A DNA stretch of 64,000 bases from JADJNW01 sp964523725 (GTDB lineage Bacteria > Bacteroidota > Bacteroidia > Chitinophagales > Saprospiraceae). The notes under the pieces are model-generated. The model saw only the letters and a list, made by a program, of their open reading frames with translations. It had not been told where the DNA came from and did no database searches. The translations under genes and the position numbers were made by a program. Below, in pieces: positions 17,252 to 26,166 of the stretch. The DNA lies in NCBI GenBank assembly GCA_964523725.1, contig CAZGAU010000001.1:35475-99474 (forward strand), read 5' to 3'. Position 1 is the stretch's first letter. The number at the start of each line of letters is the position of its first letter.

Positions 17252-19213
17252 ATGCTATACAAAATTCTACTTATCTCTTTCGGCCTGATGGGTTTTGTGT
17301 GTACAAATGCCCAAACACCCGGATTTTCCAAGGATTTTCAGCGGGCGGAAGAAGCTTTGCTCAACAGGAACTACGAGCGAGCCATCCGTTTGTACGAAAA
17401 AGTGCTGGCCAGCAAGCCCGAATTACACATTGCCCGACGCAACATCGGCGTGTGCTACGAAATGCTTGGGCAATTCGACAAAGCCCTGGAATATTATGAA
17501 ACCGTCATCAAGCGTGACGAATTTTTCTCGCGTTCCATCTATTACCGCGCAGGCTGGGCGAGCTACAAAATGGGCGATTATGAAAAAGCGCTCACCTATT
17601 ACGGCAAGTTTGAATTTTTGCTGGGCAAGCCGGCGCATGAATTTTCCGACATCGCCGACAAAGAAGCTGATGAAGAAGCCCAAATGGTGGCGGAATTGGA
17701 TAACAACATCCGTGCCTGCTATATTTCGCGGGATTCCATTACTTTTTTGAGTGTAAAAGAAATCGAAAATCTGGGAGGAAATATTAACTCTCGTGCTGAT
17801 GAATATTTCCCATTTGTGTCTAACGATCAAACCTTGCTTTTCTTTACAGGCCGGCGAAATAATCAGGCCGATGAAAATATTTATTACAGCCGTTACATCA
17901 ATGGTCAATGGACGGAAGGCCTGCCCCTTGGCTCCAAATTTAATACCTCCGGGCACGAAGGCATGTCAACAGTAGTGCGCGACGGCAAAACCATGTTTTT
18001 CTCTGCTTGTGAACGCGAAGGTGTGTTAGGTCCCTGCGATATTTGGCAAGCCAATATTGAGGGCACGGAAGTAGGAAACGTACGAACACTTACCGGAGGT
18101 GTAAATTCTGAAAAATGGGATTCACAAGCGGCGGTGAGCTGCGATGGCAATACACTCTACTTTACGAGCAACCGCAATGGCAGTTATGATATCTGGATGA
18201 GCAAGCGTGATTTGGATGGAAATTGGGGCGAGCCTGTAAACCTGGGTGAAAATGTCAATACGCCCGGCGACGAGCAATCGCCTTTTATTACCAACGACGG
18301 GCAAACCCTTTATTTTTCCTCAAATGGGCGCCCCGGCCTCGGCGGTATGGACATCTGGATGAGCCGGGTGGACAGAGACGGCAACTGGAGTACGCCGGTT
18401 AATCTTGGGCCCCCTGTCAATTCCCCCAATGACGAACTGAGCTTTATCCTGGCTGCGGATGGTAAAACTGGTTTCCTGGCCTCTGATCGCATGGGCGGTT
18501 TCGGCAGGTTTGATATTTATCGGGTGCAACTGGGCGATGAGCTGTATAGCGAAGCCATCACTTTCGTGGAAGGTTTTGTCAAAGATACTATTCTGGATGT
18601 GCCGATTCCAGGCATTACGGTGCAAATTGCCAACCGAGATCCGGTAAAAACCGACGAAAACGGGCGCTTTTTCCTGTGCATTCCAGCTTTTGAAATCCTG
18701 AATATTTCGGTAGAAAAAGAGTTGTATCATCCCTATAAAAATGAATTTATCATTCCTTTCTGGGACAACAAGCAATTTTATACCATCGAAATCCTCATGG
18801 ATCCAGTGACACGACCGGTACGTGATTTTACCGTCAAGTCGCCGGTACTGGATACTGCCTACTATGAAATGAAGCGCAAACCGGAGCGGCGCGATTACCT
18901 CCATACAATTTTCTTCGAATTTGATAAATATACCATGTCGGCGCCCGAAGTCAATAATCTGGACGCATTTGTCAAGCAGCTCAAGAGTAAAAATGTGCAG
19001 CGGGTAGAAATCATCGGCTTTTCGGATGATGTGGGCACGGATATGTACAACCTCAAGCTATCTGAAGAACGCGCCAAACAAATCGCACTACACCTGATGG
19101 ACAATGGTATTCTGGTAGATCAGATTTACATCGAAGGCCGTGGCGAGATTCGCGACGATAAGCCCAAGAACCTAAACCGCAAGGTGGAAGTGAAAGTGAC
19201 AGTGATTGAATAA
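17252..19213 (+). CDS. PorE-like TPR / PD40 propeller / OmpA-domain protein
   Basis: 653 residues from the ATG at 17252 (MLYKILLISFGLMGFVCTNAQ signal peptide); an upstream TTG start is less likely. Domain order is TPR units (about 25-125), a PD40/WD40-like propeller with repeats such as DGNTLYFTSNRNGSYDIWMSKRD and DGQTLYFSSNGRPGLGGMDIW (about 170-445), a carboxypeptidase regulatory-like domain (GFVKDTILDVPIPGITVQI, about 455-540), and an OmpA C-terminal domain (FFEFDKYTMSAPEVNNLDAF, RVEIIGFSDDVG, NLKLSEERAKQI). This is the architecture of PorE, a periplasmic T9SS component that binds peptidoglycan through its OmpA domain. Paralogues with this order exist, so true PorE identity is probable rather than certain. 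Its stop codon abuts the stop of the converging methylase. Confidence 0.82.
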   Translation: MLYKILLISFGLMGFVCTNAQTPGFSKDFQRAEEALLNRNYERAIRLYEKVLASKPELHIARRNIGVCYEMLGQFDKALEYYETVIKRDEFFSRSIYYRAGWASYKMGDYEKALTYYGKFEFLLGKPAHEFSDIADKEADEEAQMVAELDNNIRACYISRDSITFLSVKEIENLGGNINSRADEYFPFVSNDQTLLFFTGRRNNQADENIYYSRYINGQWTEGLPLGSKFNTSGHEGMSTVVRDGKTMFFSACEREGVLGPCDIWQANIEGTEVGNVRTLTGGVNSEKWDSQAAVSCDGNTLYFTSNRNGSYDIWMSKRDLDGNWGEPVNLGENVNTPGDEQSPFITNDGQTLYFSSNGRPGLGGMDIWMSRVDRDGNWSTPVNLGPPVNSPNDELSFILAADGKTGFLASDRMGGFGRFDIYRVQLGDELYSEAITFVEGFVKDTILDVPIPGITVQIANRDPVKTDENGRFFLCIPAFEILNISVEKELYHPYKNEFIIPFWDNKQFYTIEILMDPVTRPVRDFTVKSPVLDTAYYEMKRKPERRDYLHTIFFEFDKYTMSAPEVNNLDAFVKQLKSKNVQRVEIIGFSDDVGTDMYNLKLSEERAKQIALHLMDNGILVDQIYIEGRGEIRDDKPKNLNRKVEVKVTVIE

Positions 19214-20086
19214 TTAATAAGTTAGTAATAATCTATCAGCTACATTTTCTTCACTTAGCGCTTTGCCTTCCATTTGGAAACGTTTGAGCATTGATTTACC
19301 ACAATCAATAAAAACTTCTCTTTCAAATAAACCTGTTGGAATTGGAAGATCACAAATAAGATTGCCGGATTTTTTATTACCATCTATGCTGAGGGCTACT
19401 TTGATTCCTTTGGCTTTGGCTGCATCAATTTTGGCGAATAATTCTGCAAGGCTAAAGTCTTGAGCTCCATAGAGAATGCTTTGAGTATGACTATACGGCG
19501 GGTCGCAATAAATAAAATCCCCCTTTTTTGCCATGGCAAAAGCCTCTGTGTAATCCATACATTCAAAATTTACATTTTTAACTCTATTATGCCACTCATT
19601 TACTCTTTTTGTAAAATTTTGTACGGAAATTGGGTTGTGTACGCCACATGGAGTTGACATATACCCATCTGATTTCCTAAATCTTATAACGCCTCCATAG
19701 CAAGCGCGTGAAAGAAACAAGAAATCAGGCCCATTGGGATTTGCATTGTAAGCGGCTTTTACTTCTTCATAAACAGTTACTTTGTCAGTTTTTTCAATGC
19801 GCTCTTGTCTCTCGGCGTACCACGCAATTAATTTATTTGGATCAGATTGCAATGTTTGCCATATTTCAATCAAAGGCTTGAATACATCCGATCCAATTCC
19901 TGAGTTTGGTGCAACCGTGGCCAGTATTGCACCGCTGCCTAAAAATGGCTCATAATAATTCTTAAAAGACACCGGAAAATACCTTGTAATTTCCACTGCG
20001 AATTTTTGCTTGTTACCAATCCATTTCAATAATTGGGTCTTCGGAGGATAGTATGTGAGGAATTTGTTTTCTAAGGTTAATTGCAT
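19214..20086 (-). CDS. D12-class DNA adenine-N6 methyltransferase of a type II R-M system
   Basis: 290 residues from the ATG at 20086; a TTG 18 nt further up is less likely. Motif X (LLKWIGNKQKF), motif I (YEPFLGSGAIL) and motif IV DPPY (FIYCDPPYSHT) appear in the order of D12/alpha-class adenine methylases. The target-recognition part includes SRACYGGVIRFRKSDGYMSTPCG, near residues 125-150. It should protect host DNA from the endonuclease encoded on the other side of the controller gene. Recognition sequence not deducible. The gene is clearly more AT-rich than its neighbours, which suggests transfer. Divergent from the controller gene across an 84-nt operator region. Confidence 0.9.
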   Translation of the reverse strand: MQLTLENKFLTYYPPKTQLLKWIGNKQKFAVEITRYFPVSFKNYYEPFLGSGAILATVAPNSGIGSDVFKPLIEIWQTLQSDPNKLIAWYAERQERIEKTDKVTVYEEVKAAYNANPNGPDFLFLSRACYGGVIRFRKSDGYMSTPCGVHNPISVQNFTKRVNEWHNRVKNVNFECMDYTEAFAMAKKGDFIYCDPPYSHTQSILYGAQDFSLAELFAKIDAAKAKGIKVALSIDGNKKSGNLICDLPIPTGLFEREVFIDCGKSMLKRFQMEGKALSEENVADRLLLTY

Positions 20087-20125
20087 AATCTCAAGTTTTG
20101 ACAAAATTAATACTTTTTGTACAAG

Positions 20126-20157
20126 TATCCTAATTTGGGATATTCTGATTTAGGATA
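20126..20157. promoter_or_regulatory. Candidate controller-protein operator (C-box)
   Basis: TATCC-N7-GGATA (20126-20142) is an inverted repeat, and a second GGATA lies at 20153-20157 as part of a 15-nt-period direct repeat (ATTTgGGATATT then ATTTaGGATATT). It sits between the divergent methylase and controller starts and overlaps the controller promoter, the expected place for C-protein control of both genes. Confidence 0.55.
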
Positions 20158-20165
20158 TTTCTTTG
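20134..20165 (+). promoter_or_regulatory. Candidate controller-gene promoter, probably leaderless transcript
   Basis: TTTG at 20134-20137 and TTTCTTTG at 20158-20165 (one mismatch to TAnnTTTG) are separated by 20 nt. The GTG start at 20171 lies only 5 nt beyond the -7 box, so the mRNA would begin at or next to the start codon. Leaderless mRNAs are known for several restriction-controller genes. Confidence 0.4.
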
Positions 20166-20170
20166 TAATT

Positions 20171-20425
20171 GTGAAAAAGACTTTACATAGAAAAGAATAT
20201 AAGATGTTACTTCAACAGCTTTACCACCTTAGGGTCAGTATAGGGCTAACTCAATCCGATCTCGCAGATTTGCTGGAGGTTCCACAATCTTTTATCAGTA
20301 AAATAGAAAACGGCGAACGACGCTTGGATATAGTAGAACTCAGGGACATATGCAAAGTACTAAATATTGATTTCTCCGAATTTATCCTTGAATTTGAAAA
20401 ACGCCTTCATGAAACCAAACAATAA
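20171..20425 (+). CDS. XRE-family controller (C-protein-like) of the R-M system
   Basis: 84 residues from a GTG at 20171. VKKTLHRKEYKMLLQQL is the usual N-terminus of this small HTH family, so the GTG is preferred over the later ATG at 20204. The helix-turn-helix is LTQSDLADLLEVPQSFISKIENGERRLD; the family continues with VELRDICKVLNIDFSEF. It should bind the TATCC/GGATA repeats in its own promoter and time the endonuclease behind the methylase. Its last 17 nt overlap the endonuclease start, indicating translational coupling. Confidence 0.82.
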   Translation: MKKTLHRKEYKMLLQQLYHLRVSIGLTQSDLADLLEVPQSFISKIENGERRLDIVELRDICKVLNIDFSEFILEFEKRLHETKQ

Positions 20426-21269
20426 ATATAAAAACCTAGATGCAGAATTTTGGGCAAATATAAAGTTTTTGAATCAGCGATTGGGGTACTTTGAACGCAA
20501 AACCTTAGTTAATCCAAATCCTGAATTTGTTGTTCCTACCATTGACCAAATTATAGAAGTTTTCGAAAAAGAAAATTTAGATTATTCCCGTTTAATTCAA
20601 CATGATAATTCATTTACCGAATACGGAATTTTATTACATGATTATTTTCAATATAGGAAAAAGGTTTTAAATCAGGAAGTTGAGCCTAACTTGATGGATG
20701 CTAAAGAAGCCAAGGTTATTTTTAATAAATATAAAACCAAACTCAAACCAACCTGTCCGCTTCCTTTGAATAAGCAAAAAGGCAATAAAAAGGATTTTGC
20801 TTTCCTTACAGGCTTGGTAAATATGTTTATTGAAGCAACCTCAAAAGGTTTTACCTGCAATTATGATCCCAAGGAGCTTACCGCCGTTACTCAAAATGGT
20901 TTTCCGGTTAGAACCTTATCGAGAAGGGTGGATGGCGCTTTCCCCGATGTAATAAACCCAATAGCTATATGGGAAATCAAGGAATATTATTATACAACCA
21001 CTTTTGGTAGTAGAGTTGCTGATGGAGTTTATGAAACAATGTTGGATGGATACGAAATTGGAGAAATTAAAGACAATTTAAATATTGATATAAAGCATTA
21101 TCTATTTATTGATGCTCATTATACATGGTGGGGCATGGGTAAATCCTATTTGTGCAGGATCGTTGATATGCTTCATATGGGTTTGGTTGATGAAGTAGTC
21201 GTTGGGAAAGAGACTTTGACTAGGGTTCCTGAATTGATCAATGAGTGGATGACTTTATTAAAAAAGTAA
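20409..21269 (+). CDS. Putative type II restriction endonuclease
   Basis: 286 residues from the ATG at 20409, which overlaps the controller gene by 17 nt. The evidence is context plus a PD-(D/E)xK-like site: RRVDGAFPDVINPIAIWEIKEYYYTTTFGSR, near residues 170-205, gives D...E-x-K spacing. Elsewhere it is a novel-looking, Lys/Asn-rich protein; I do not recognise a named REase family. The target should be the site modified by the adjacent D12 methylase. AT-rich codon use (AAA, TTT, AAT) contrasts with the flanking genes and supports horizontal gain of the M-C-R block. Confidence 0.75.
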   Translation: MKPNNKYKNLDAEFWANIKFLNQRLGYFERKTLVNPNPEFVVPTIDQIIEVFEKENLDYSRLIQHDNSFTEYGILLHDYFQYRKKVLNQEVEPNLMDAKEAKVIFNKYKTKLKPTCPLPLNKQKGNKKDFAFLTGLVNMFIEATSKGFTCNYDPKELTAVTQNGFPVRTLSRRVDGAFPDVINPIAIWEIKEYYYTTTFGSRVADGVYETMLDGYEIGEIKDNLNIDIKHYLFIDAHYTWWGMGKSYLCRIVDMLHMGLVDEVVVGKETLTRVPELINEWMTLLKK

Positions 21270-21321
21270 TTGATCTCTTTCGCTACTATTTTTTATCTTG
21301 TCAATTCAATCATTTCGAAAG

Positions 21322-22176
21322 ATGAAAAAAATATTGCTAGCACTTTTGATTCAAATGCTTGTGCTTATGGGATTCAGCCAAAACAAGCCGGCTTATGTGC
21401 TCTACGATGCCAATGGTAAGAAGGTTTCCTACGAAAAAATGCTGAAGACAATCGCCAAAGCAGACATGCTATTATTCGGTGAGTTGCATAATAATCCGAT
21501 CTCGCACTGGCTACAGCTGGAAGTCACGCAAGACCTGCATCCTGAGCGAAAGTTGATCCTCGGCGCAGAAATGTTTGAAGCGGATAATCAGGAAGCATTA
21601 AATAAATATGTAGCCGGCGAAATTGATTATAAAGGGCTGGATTCGCTGGCTCGCCTCTGGAATAATTATAAAACGGACTATGCGCCGCTGGTGGATTTTG
21701 CCAAAAAAAACAAACTGCCATTTATTGCGACCAATATTCCCAGAAAATACGCCAATCTGGTTTATCGCGAAGGTTTGGAAGCCCTGGACAACCTGCCGGA
21801 CGCTGAGAAACAGTGGATCGCGCCACTGCCGATCAAATATGATGCTAATTTACCGGGATATAAAAACATGATGGCCATGGCGCAAGGTCATGGTGGCGAG
21901 AATCTGCCCAAAGCCCAGGCAATCAAGGACGCTACGATGGCGCATTTTATCATGCAACATTATAAATCAGAATCTTTATTTATTCACTATCATGGCGCTT
22001 ATCATTCCGAAAATTATGAAGGTATTCTCTGGTATTTAAAAAGAAAAAATGATGCGTTGAGTTATGTAACTATTACCACCGTTTTGCAGGAAGATGTGCA
22101 AAAATTACTGGAAGAGAATAAACACAAAGCCGATTTTATTATTTGCGTAGATAAAGACATGACAACTACTTACTAG
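21322..22176 (+). CDS. ChaN-like (DUF399) haem-binding family protein
   Basis: 284 residues from the ATG at 21322 (MKKILLALLIQMLVLMGFSQ signal peptide). ADMLLFGELHNNPISHWLQ is the hallmark of the ChaN/EreA-TIKI-like fold, and IHYHGAYHSENYEGILWYL near residues 225-245 is the matching C-terminal motif. In Campylobacter ChaN is an iron-regulated lipoprotein that binds haem dimers; here the protein appears secreted to the periplasm rather than lipidated. Substrate unproven. It is followed by the gamma-glutamyltransferase gene after 57 nt and may share its transcript. Confidence 0.82.
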   Translation: MKKILLALLIQMLVLMGFSQNKPAYVLYDANGKKVSYEKMLKTIAKADMLLFGELHNNPISHWLQLEVTQDLHPERKLILGAEMFEADNQEALNKYVAGEIDYKGLDSLARLWNNYKTDYAPLVDFAKKNKLPFIATNIPRKYANLVYREGLEALDNLPDAEKQWIAPLPIKYDANLPGYKNMMAMAQGHGGENLPKAQAIKDATMAHFIMQHYKSESLFIHYHGAYHSENYEGILWYLKRKNDALSYVTITTVLQEDVQKLLEENKHKADFIICVDKDMTTTY

Positions 22177-22233
22177 GCTATGTAAATGGCTGAAAATCAA
22201 AGTCTATCACCTGCTCTACCTAAAACTCATTTT

Positions 22234-23874
22234 ATGAAAACTCCGGTGAAACCCATCACGCTTCTACTCCTGTGGCTAGTTGGCTGCACTACTCCAAATC
22301 AGAATGCTACAAGCCTTACTGCCGGCGTTGTTTCCTCTGCTACACCAGAGGCTACGGAAGCGGGCATGGATATACTGCGACGCGGTGGCAATGCCGTTGA
22401 TGCCGCTGTTACTGTTTCTTTCGTGCTGGGGGTTACGGAGCCTGCGATGACGGGTCTGGGCGCCGGTGTCCAGATATTAATGGCAGCACCGGGCGAAGAA
22501 CCAATTTCAATAAACGGCACGACCTTAGCGCCTGCTGCCACGCCGATTGATGCTACATCAGATGATCTGAAATACCATCGCCGAAGCACTGTTCCTTCTA
22601 TGGTAAAAACGCTGGCATATGCACATAAAAAATACGGCAGTGGTAAGTTTAGTTGGGCGGAGCTGATAGAACCTGCAATAAATTATGCTGAAAATGGCTT
22701 TGTCGTGGGCTATTTCCGGCACATGGTGTACAATAAATACGAAGATGCGCTTCGCAAGAGTCCATATTCTACCGGTTTTATTTTAATGCCCGACCGGCGC
22801 GTGCCTGCTCCCGGCGACACGATTCGTCAACCTGTGCTGGCACAAACGCTTCGACGACTTGCGGAGAAAGGTTCCGAAGATTTTTATAAAGGTGAAATAG
22901 CTGCTCAAATCGCAGCAGATATGACTGCCAACGGCGGCTGGATCAGCCTGGAAGATTTGAAAAATTTCCCCGAACCTGTTGAACTTCAGCCTTTAAGTGT
23001 TGATTTTCGTGGGTATAAAGTTTATTCTCAACCCCCTCCCTGCGGCGGCTGGACCATGCTGCAAATACTGAAATTAGTAGAAAGATCAACGCCCGAAAAT
23101 TTACAGCCAAACACGCCGGAGCGCCTGAAAAATCTGGTTCGTGCGCAGGATTTGGCATTTGAAAATCGCAGAACCAGCCCCGTTCCCGACCTTGTCAACT
23201 ACAAAGAGGCCGTGCAGGCGCAATTGAGCGAAGCCGGAATTCAAAGGCTTTGGGAAAGCTATATACTTCCCGCTAATCGGGTGGTGGAAGAAAGCACAGG
23301 CGGTGAAACTACGCACTTTTCAGTAGTGGATAAAGATGGAATGGGCCTTGCCGTTACGTCCAGTATCAATGCTTACTTTGGCGCAGCCGCAATGAGTCCG
23401 GAACTCGGGTTTTTATACAATACTTACATGGACGACTTTGAATTGGGTCAACCGGATCATCCTTACGCGATTCGCCCCAACGCAATGGCTTATTCTTCCA
23501 TGAGTCCGACCATTGTAAGAAAAGATAGGCAAAACGTACTGGTGATCGGCAGTCCGGGTAGTGCCCGCATTATATCATCGGTGGCGCAGTTGAGTCAATT
23601 GTGGATGGACACGGATTTGGGAATCGAACGTATCGTGGAGATGCCTCGTGTGCACGTGGTGCGTGATCGTGTGTATGTGGAAGATGCCAATACGCCTGTG
23701 ACCTGGCTAAATGATTTGCGAAAGCAGGGATATCAAATTACATTCCCGGATTATGATCTTACGCAAAAAGGTTTGAATTCGTATTACGGTGGTATTCATG
23801 CCATTGCATTCGAAAAAGGACGCTGGGTAGGCGCGGCTGATCCCCGGAGAGATGGCAAGGCTGTTTCGGAATAA
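22234..23874 (+). CDS. Gamma-glutamyltransferase family lipoprotein
   Basis: 546 residues from the ATG at 22234; MKTPVKPITLLLLWLVGC ends in a lipobox (LVGC), so the enzyme is probably anchored in the membrane. The N-terminal part (GVVSSATPEATEAGMDILRRGGNAVDAAVT) and the nucleophile T359 in GGETTHFSVVDKDG are diagnostic of the Ntn-hydrolase GGT family, which self-cleaves before that Thr. The later MSPTIVRKD and IGSPGSARI match the oxyanion region. Likely cleaves gamma-glutamyl bonds of glutathione or related compounds in the periplasm. Downstream of the ChaN-like gene. Confidence 0.9.
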   Translation: MKTPVKPITLLLLWLVGCTTPNQNATSLTAGVVSSATPEATEAGMDILRRGGNAVDAAVTVSFVLGVTEPAMTGLGAGVQILMAAPGEEPISINGTTLAPAATPIDATSDDLKYHRRSTVPSMVKTLAYAHKKYGSGKFSWAELIEPAINYAENGFVVGYFRHMVYNKYEDALRKSPYSTGFILMPDRRVPAPGDTIRQPVLAQTLRRLAEKGSEDFYKGEIAAQIAADMTANGGWISLEDLKNFPEPVELQPLSVDFRGYKVYSQPPPCGGWTMLQILKLVERSTPENLQPNTPERLKNLVRAQDLAFENRRTSPVPDLVNYKEAVQAQLSEAGIQRLWESYILPANRVVEESTGGETTHFSVVDKDGMGLAVTSSINAYFGAAAMSPELGFLYNTYMDDFELGQPDHPYAIRPNAMAYSSMSPTIVRKDRQNVLVIGSPGSARIISSVAQLSQLWMDTDLGIERIVEMPRVHVVRDRVYVEDANTPVTWLNDLRKQGYQITFPDYDLTQKGLNSYYGGIHAIAFEKGRWVGAADPRRDGKAVSE

Positions 23875-23919
23875 GAAAGAAAGCTCACTCATGGGGAGCA
23901 AGCTTTTACTAATTTTTAT

Positions 23920-24678
23920 TTACGCAATAATCTTCATTCCATTATCGCAATAAATATGGATCGCCTGCCGGACAAATTCGGCTAGACCTTCTCGATGCTT
24001 GTCATAATGATCTTTAAAGCGTTCATCCTGCACGTACATGTCGGCAAGTCCACGATAACGCGTTTCATTTACATCATAAAATTGATTCATATGAGCGTAG
24101 TGGCGGGCGATCGCTTCCTGCACCAATGTGCGCGAAGGGGCATGATCCATTAATCCCGCCAATGTTCGGGTGATTTCCTCGGCTTCTTCTTTCAGGTTCT
24201 TCCAACCCTCTTTGCCCATGTTTTTGAGCCGATCTTCGGTTTCGGTGATCATCTTTTCTCCCCAGCGTTCGGCGGCTTCTTTGCGATATGCTTCCCCTTT
24301 CGGGAAACCTTCATATAATTCTTTATCAGTTAGCATAATTTTTTGATTTTTAAGTTCTTTAATCGTTTTATCAATGGTTGCCAGCAGTTGTTGCAAACGT
24401 TCGGAGCGACGCAGCAGTTCTTCGCGATGAAACTGGAGCGACCGGAGTAGATCAAAGTCTTCCTCATTCATGATCCGCCGGATTTCTTGCAAGGAAAAAT
24501 CCAGTTCCTTATAAAATAGAATTTGTTGCAATCGAAGCAATTCCTGTCGCCCGTAGTAGCGATAGCCTGCATCCGAGCGTTCGCGCGGCTTTAGCAATCC
24601 GATCTCATCATAATGATGCAGAGTGCGCACGCTGATGCCTGCCAGCTTTGCCAATTGTTTTACAGTATAACCGGTCAT
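23920..24678 (-). CDS. MerR-family regulator with TipAS drug-binding domain
   Basis: 252 residues. N-terminal MerR HTH (TGYTVKQLAKLAGISVRTLHHYDEIGLLKP, GYRYYGRQELLRLQQI), then a coiled-coil dimerisation helix (about 75-115), then a TipAS domain (about 140-250) with TLAGLMDHAPSR, HYAHMNQFYDV and MYVQDERFKDHYD. TipA proteins bind thiopeptides and some other peptide antibiotics and switch on export or sequestration. No transporter is adjacent, so its regulon is unknown. Divergent from the lipoprotein gene at 24972 across a 293-nt gap that shows no clear gene. Confidence 0.88.
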   Translation of the reverse strand: MTGYTVKQLAKLAGISVRTLHHYDEIGLLKPRERSDAGYRYYGRQELLRLQQILFYKELDFSLQEIRRIMNEEDFDLLRSLQFHREELLRRSERLQQLLATIDKTIKELKNQKIMLTDKELYEGFPKGEAYRKEAAERWGEKMITETEDRLKNMGKEGWKNLKEEAEEITRTLAGLMDHAPSRTLVQEAIARHYAHMNQFYDVNETRYRGLADMYVQDERFKDHYDKHREGLAEFVRQAIHIYCDNGMKIIA

Positions 24679-24971
24679 GCTATTGCAATTGTCGGTACAA
24701 AGGTAAGGGCTAACGTTAGGGGAGAGTCAAGTGCGAAAGGCAATTTTTCTAAAAAAACATTCATTATGCCTGTAAATCCTGAGAATCAGAATGTTCATTT
24801 ACTTTCAGGTTTATCAAACATTCGCAATCTGGCAGACATTACAATTTTAAATGAAGTAAATAAAAAACCAATCTCCAAATCTCACCCGTAGGTAGTGGTA
24901 TCAGAAGAAAAGCAGTACTGCGCGCTTCTTATATAAATTAAACTTATTATTAAACCAAAAATCCTGATCTT

Positions 24972-25988
24972 ATGCAACAACTGAAATTGCATCTGATGCT
25001 CCTGGCTATTGTCTGCACTGTTTGTTTCACTGCTTGTGATGATGATGACAATGAGCCCGCGGGCGCTAATCTTACAGAGTTGTATGTTTCCAGTAATACT
25101 GCTTCCGCTCTGGCAGTTGTCGATTTTTCTGACGCTGCTAATCCAATGACGAAAACCCTGAGCGTGGCAGCTACCGATGCCGACGGCGTGGCTTATGATG
25201 CGGGAAGTAATGTTTTGTATCAAAATAATCGCACTGCCAATCGTATTGATGCTTATTCTATGATAAATAATGTAATGGATGGTGCAAAGCTTACACCAGC
25301 ATTTAGTAGTTCGTCCGATTTTACCAATGCCCGGGAAATTTTCCAGAGCGGTAATAGAATTGTGGTCGCGCAAGATGCCGATGCTTCCAATGGACAAATG
25401 AACAAATTTTACGTGTATCAAATCAATGGCAACGCCTTATCACTTATGAATACCTATACCGTATCGATTAATTTGTGGGGCATTCACATCGAAGGAAATA
25501 CGTTGTACGCGATTGTGGATAATTCGGATAAACTCGCGGTTTTCAATAATTTTTTCAGCAATCCCGATGGCATGATCATGCCTAATATCACGGTGCAGGT
25601 CGAGGGTATCGTGCGCACGCATGGCATAACTTACTCAGCTTCCGATGATATTATGGTGCTCACCGATGTGGGCGAGGCGAGCAGCGCGGATGATGGTGCG
25701 GTTCACGTGATCTCCAGTTTTATGTCCAAGTTGTCTGGTGCCGGCAATAATGGCATCATCAGCCTGGGCAGCCAGATTCGCGTAGCCGGTTCCAGTACTT
25801 TGCTCGGTAATCCGGTGGATGTAGCGTATGATTCTGATACAAAAATGATTTACATAGCCGAAAGAGCGAAGGACGGTGGCCGCATTCTTGGCTTTGACTA
25901 TCCGACGACCAATGGTAATTTTGCGCCGGTTTACAATCAACTATTCAGCGGGGCTTCGGCTGTATTTCTGAATAAAGGAAGAAAATAA
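24972..25988 (+). CDS. Beta-propeller-like lipoprotein of unknown function
   Basis: 338 residues. MQQLKLHLMLLAIVCTVCFTAC is a lipoprotein signal (lipobox FTAC), followed by an acidic tether DDDDNE as in many surface lipoproteins of this phylum. The rest shows repeated strands with motifs LYVSSNTASALAVVDFSD, LYQNNRTANRIDAYSM, LYAIVDNSDKLAVFNN and IYIAERAKDGGRILGFD, a pattern of a six- or seven-bladed propeller. No catalytic residues recognised. Likely anchored on the membrane surface. Confidence 0.75.
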   Translation: MQQLKLHLMLLAIVCTVCFTACDDDDNEPAGANLTELYVSSNTASALAVVDFSDAANPMTKTLSVAATDADGVAYDAGSNVLYQNNRTANRIDAYSMINNVMDGAKLTPAFSSSSDFTNAREIFQSGNRIVVAQDADASNGQMNKFYVYQINGNALSLMNTYTVSINLWGIHIEGNTLYAIVDNSDKLAVFNNFFSNPDGMIMPNITVQVEGIVRTHGITYSASDDIMVLTDVGEASSADDGAVHVISSFMSKLSGAGNNGIISLGSQIRVAGSSTLLGNPVDVAYDSDTKMIYIAERAKDGGRILGFDYPTTNGNFAPVYNQLFSGASAVFLNKGRK

Positions 25989-26166
25989 ATTCAATTTTCC
26001 CATGCCAACTTTTTCCGTTAAGGGAGGTGTTTTCACGCCTTCCTTTTTTTATTTGAAAAAATCTGACAATCAATCGAATCAGAAAAGCGACGGGTAATGT
26101 CTAATAATTGTCAAGGGTTCTTTAAATTTAGCAGTATTATTCCTTAGCAAAAAGTAAATAACTACC

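Noticed and set aside
24766..24891. 41-codon plus-strand ORF (MPVNPENQNVHLL) between the MerR regulator and the lipoprotein gene
   Set aside because: No ribosome-binding site, no conserved motif recognised and no supporting context; could be real but cannot be supported.
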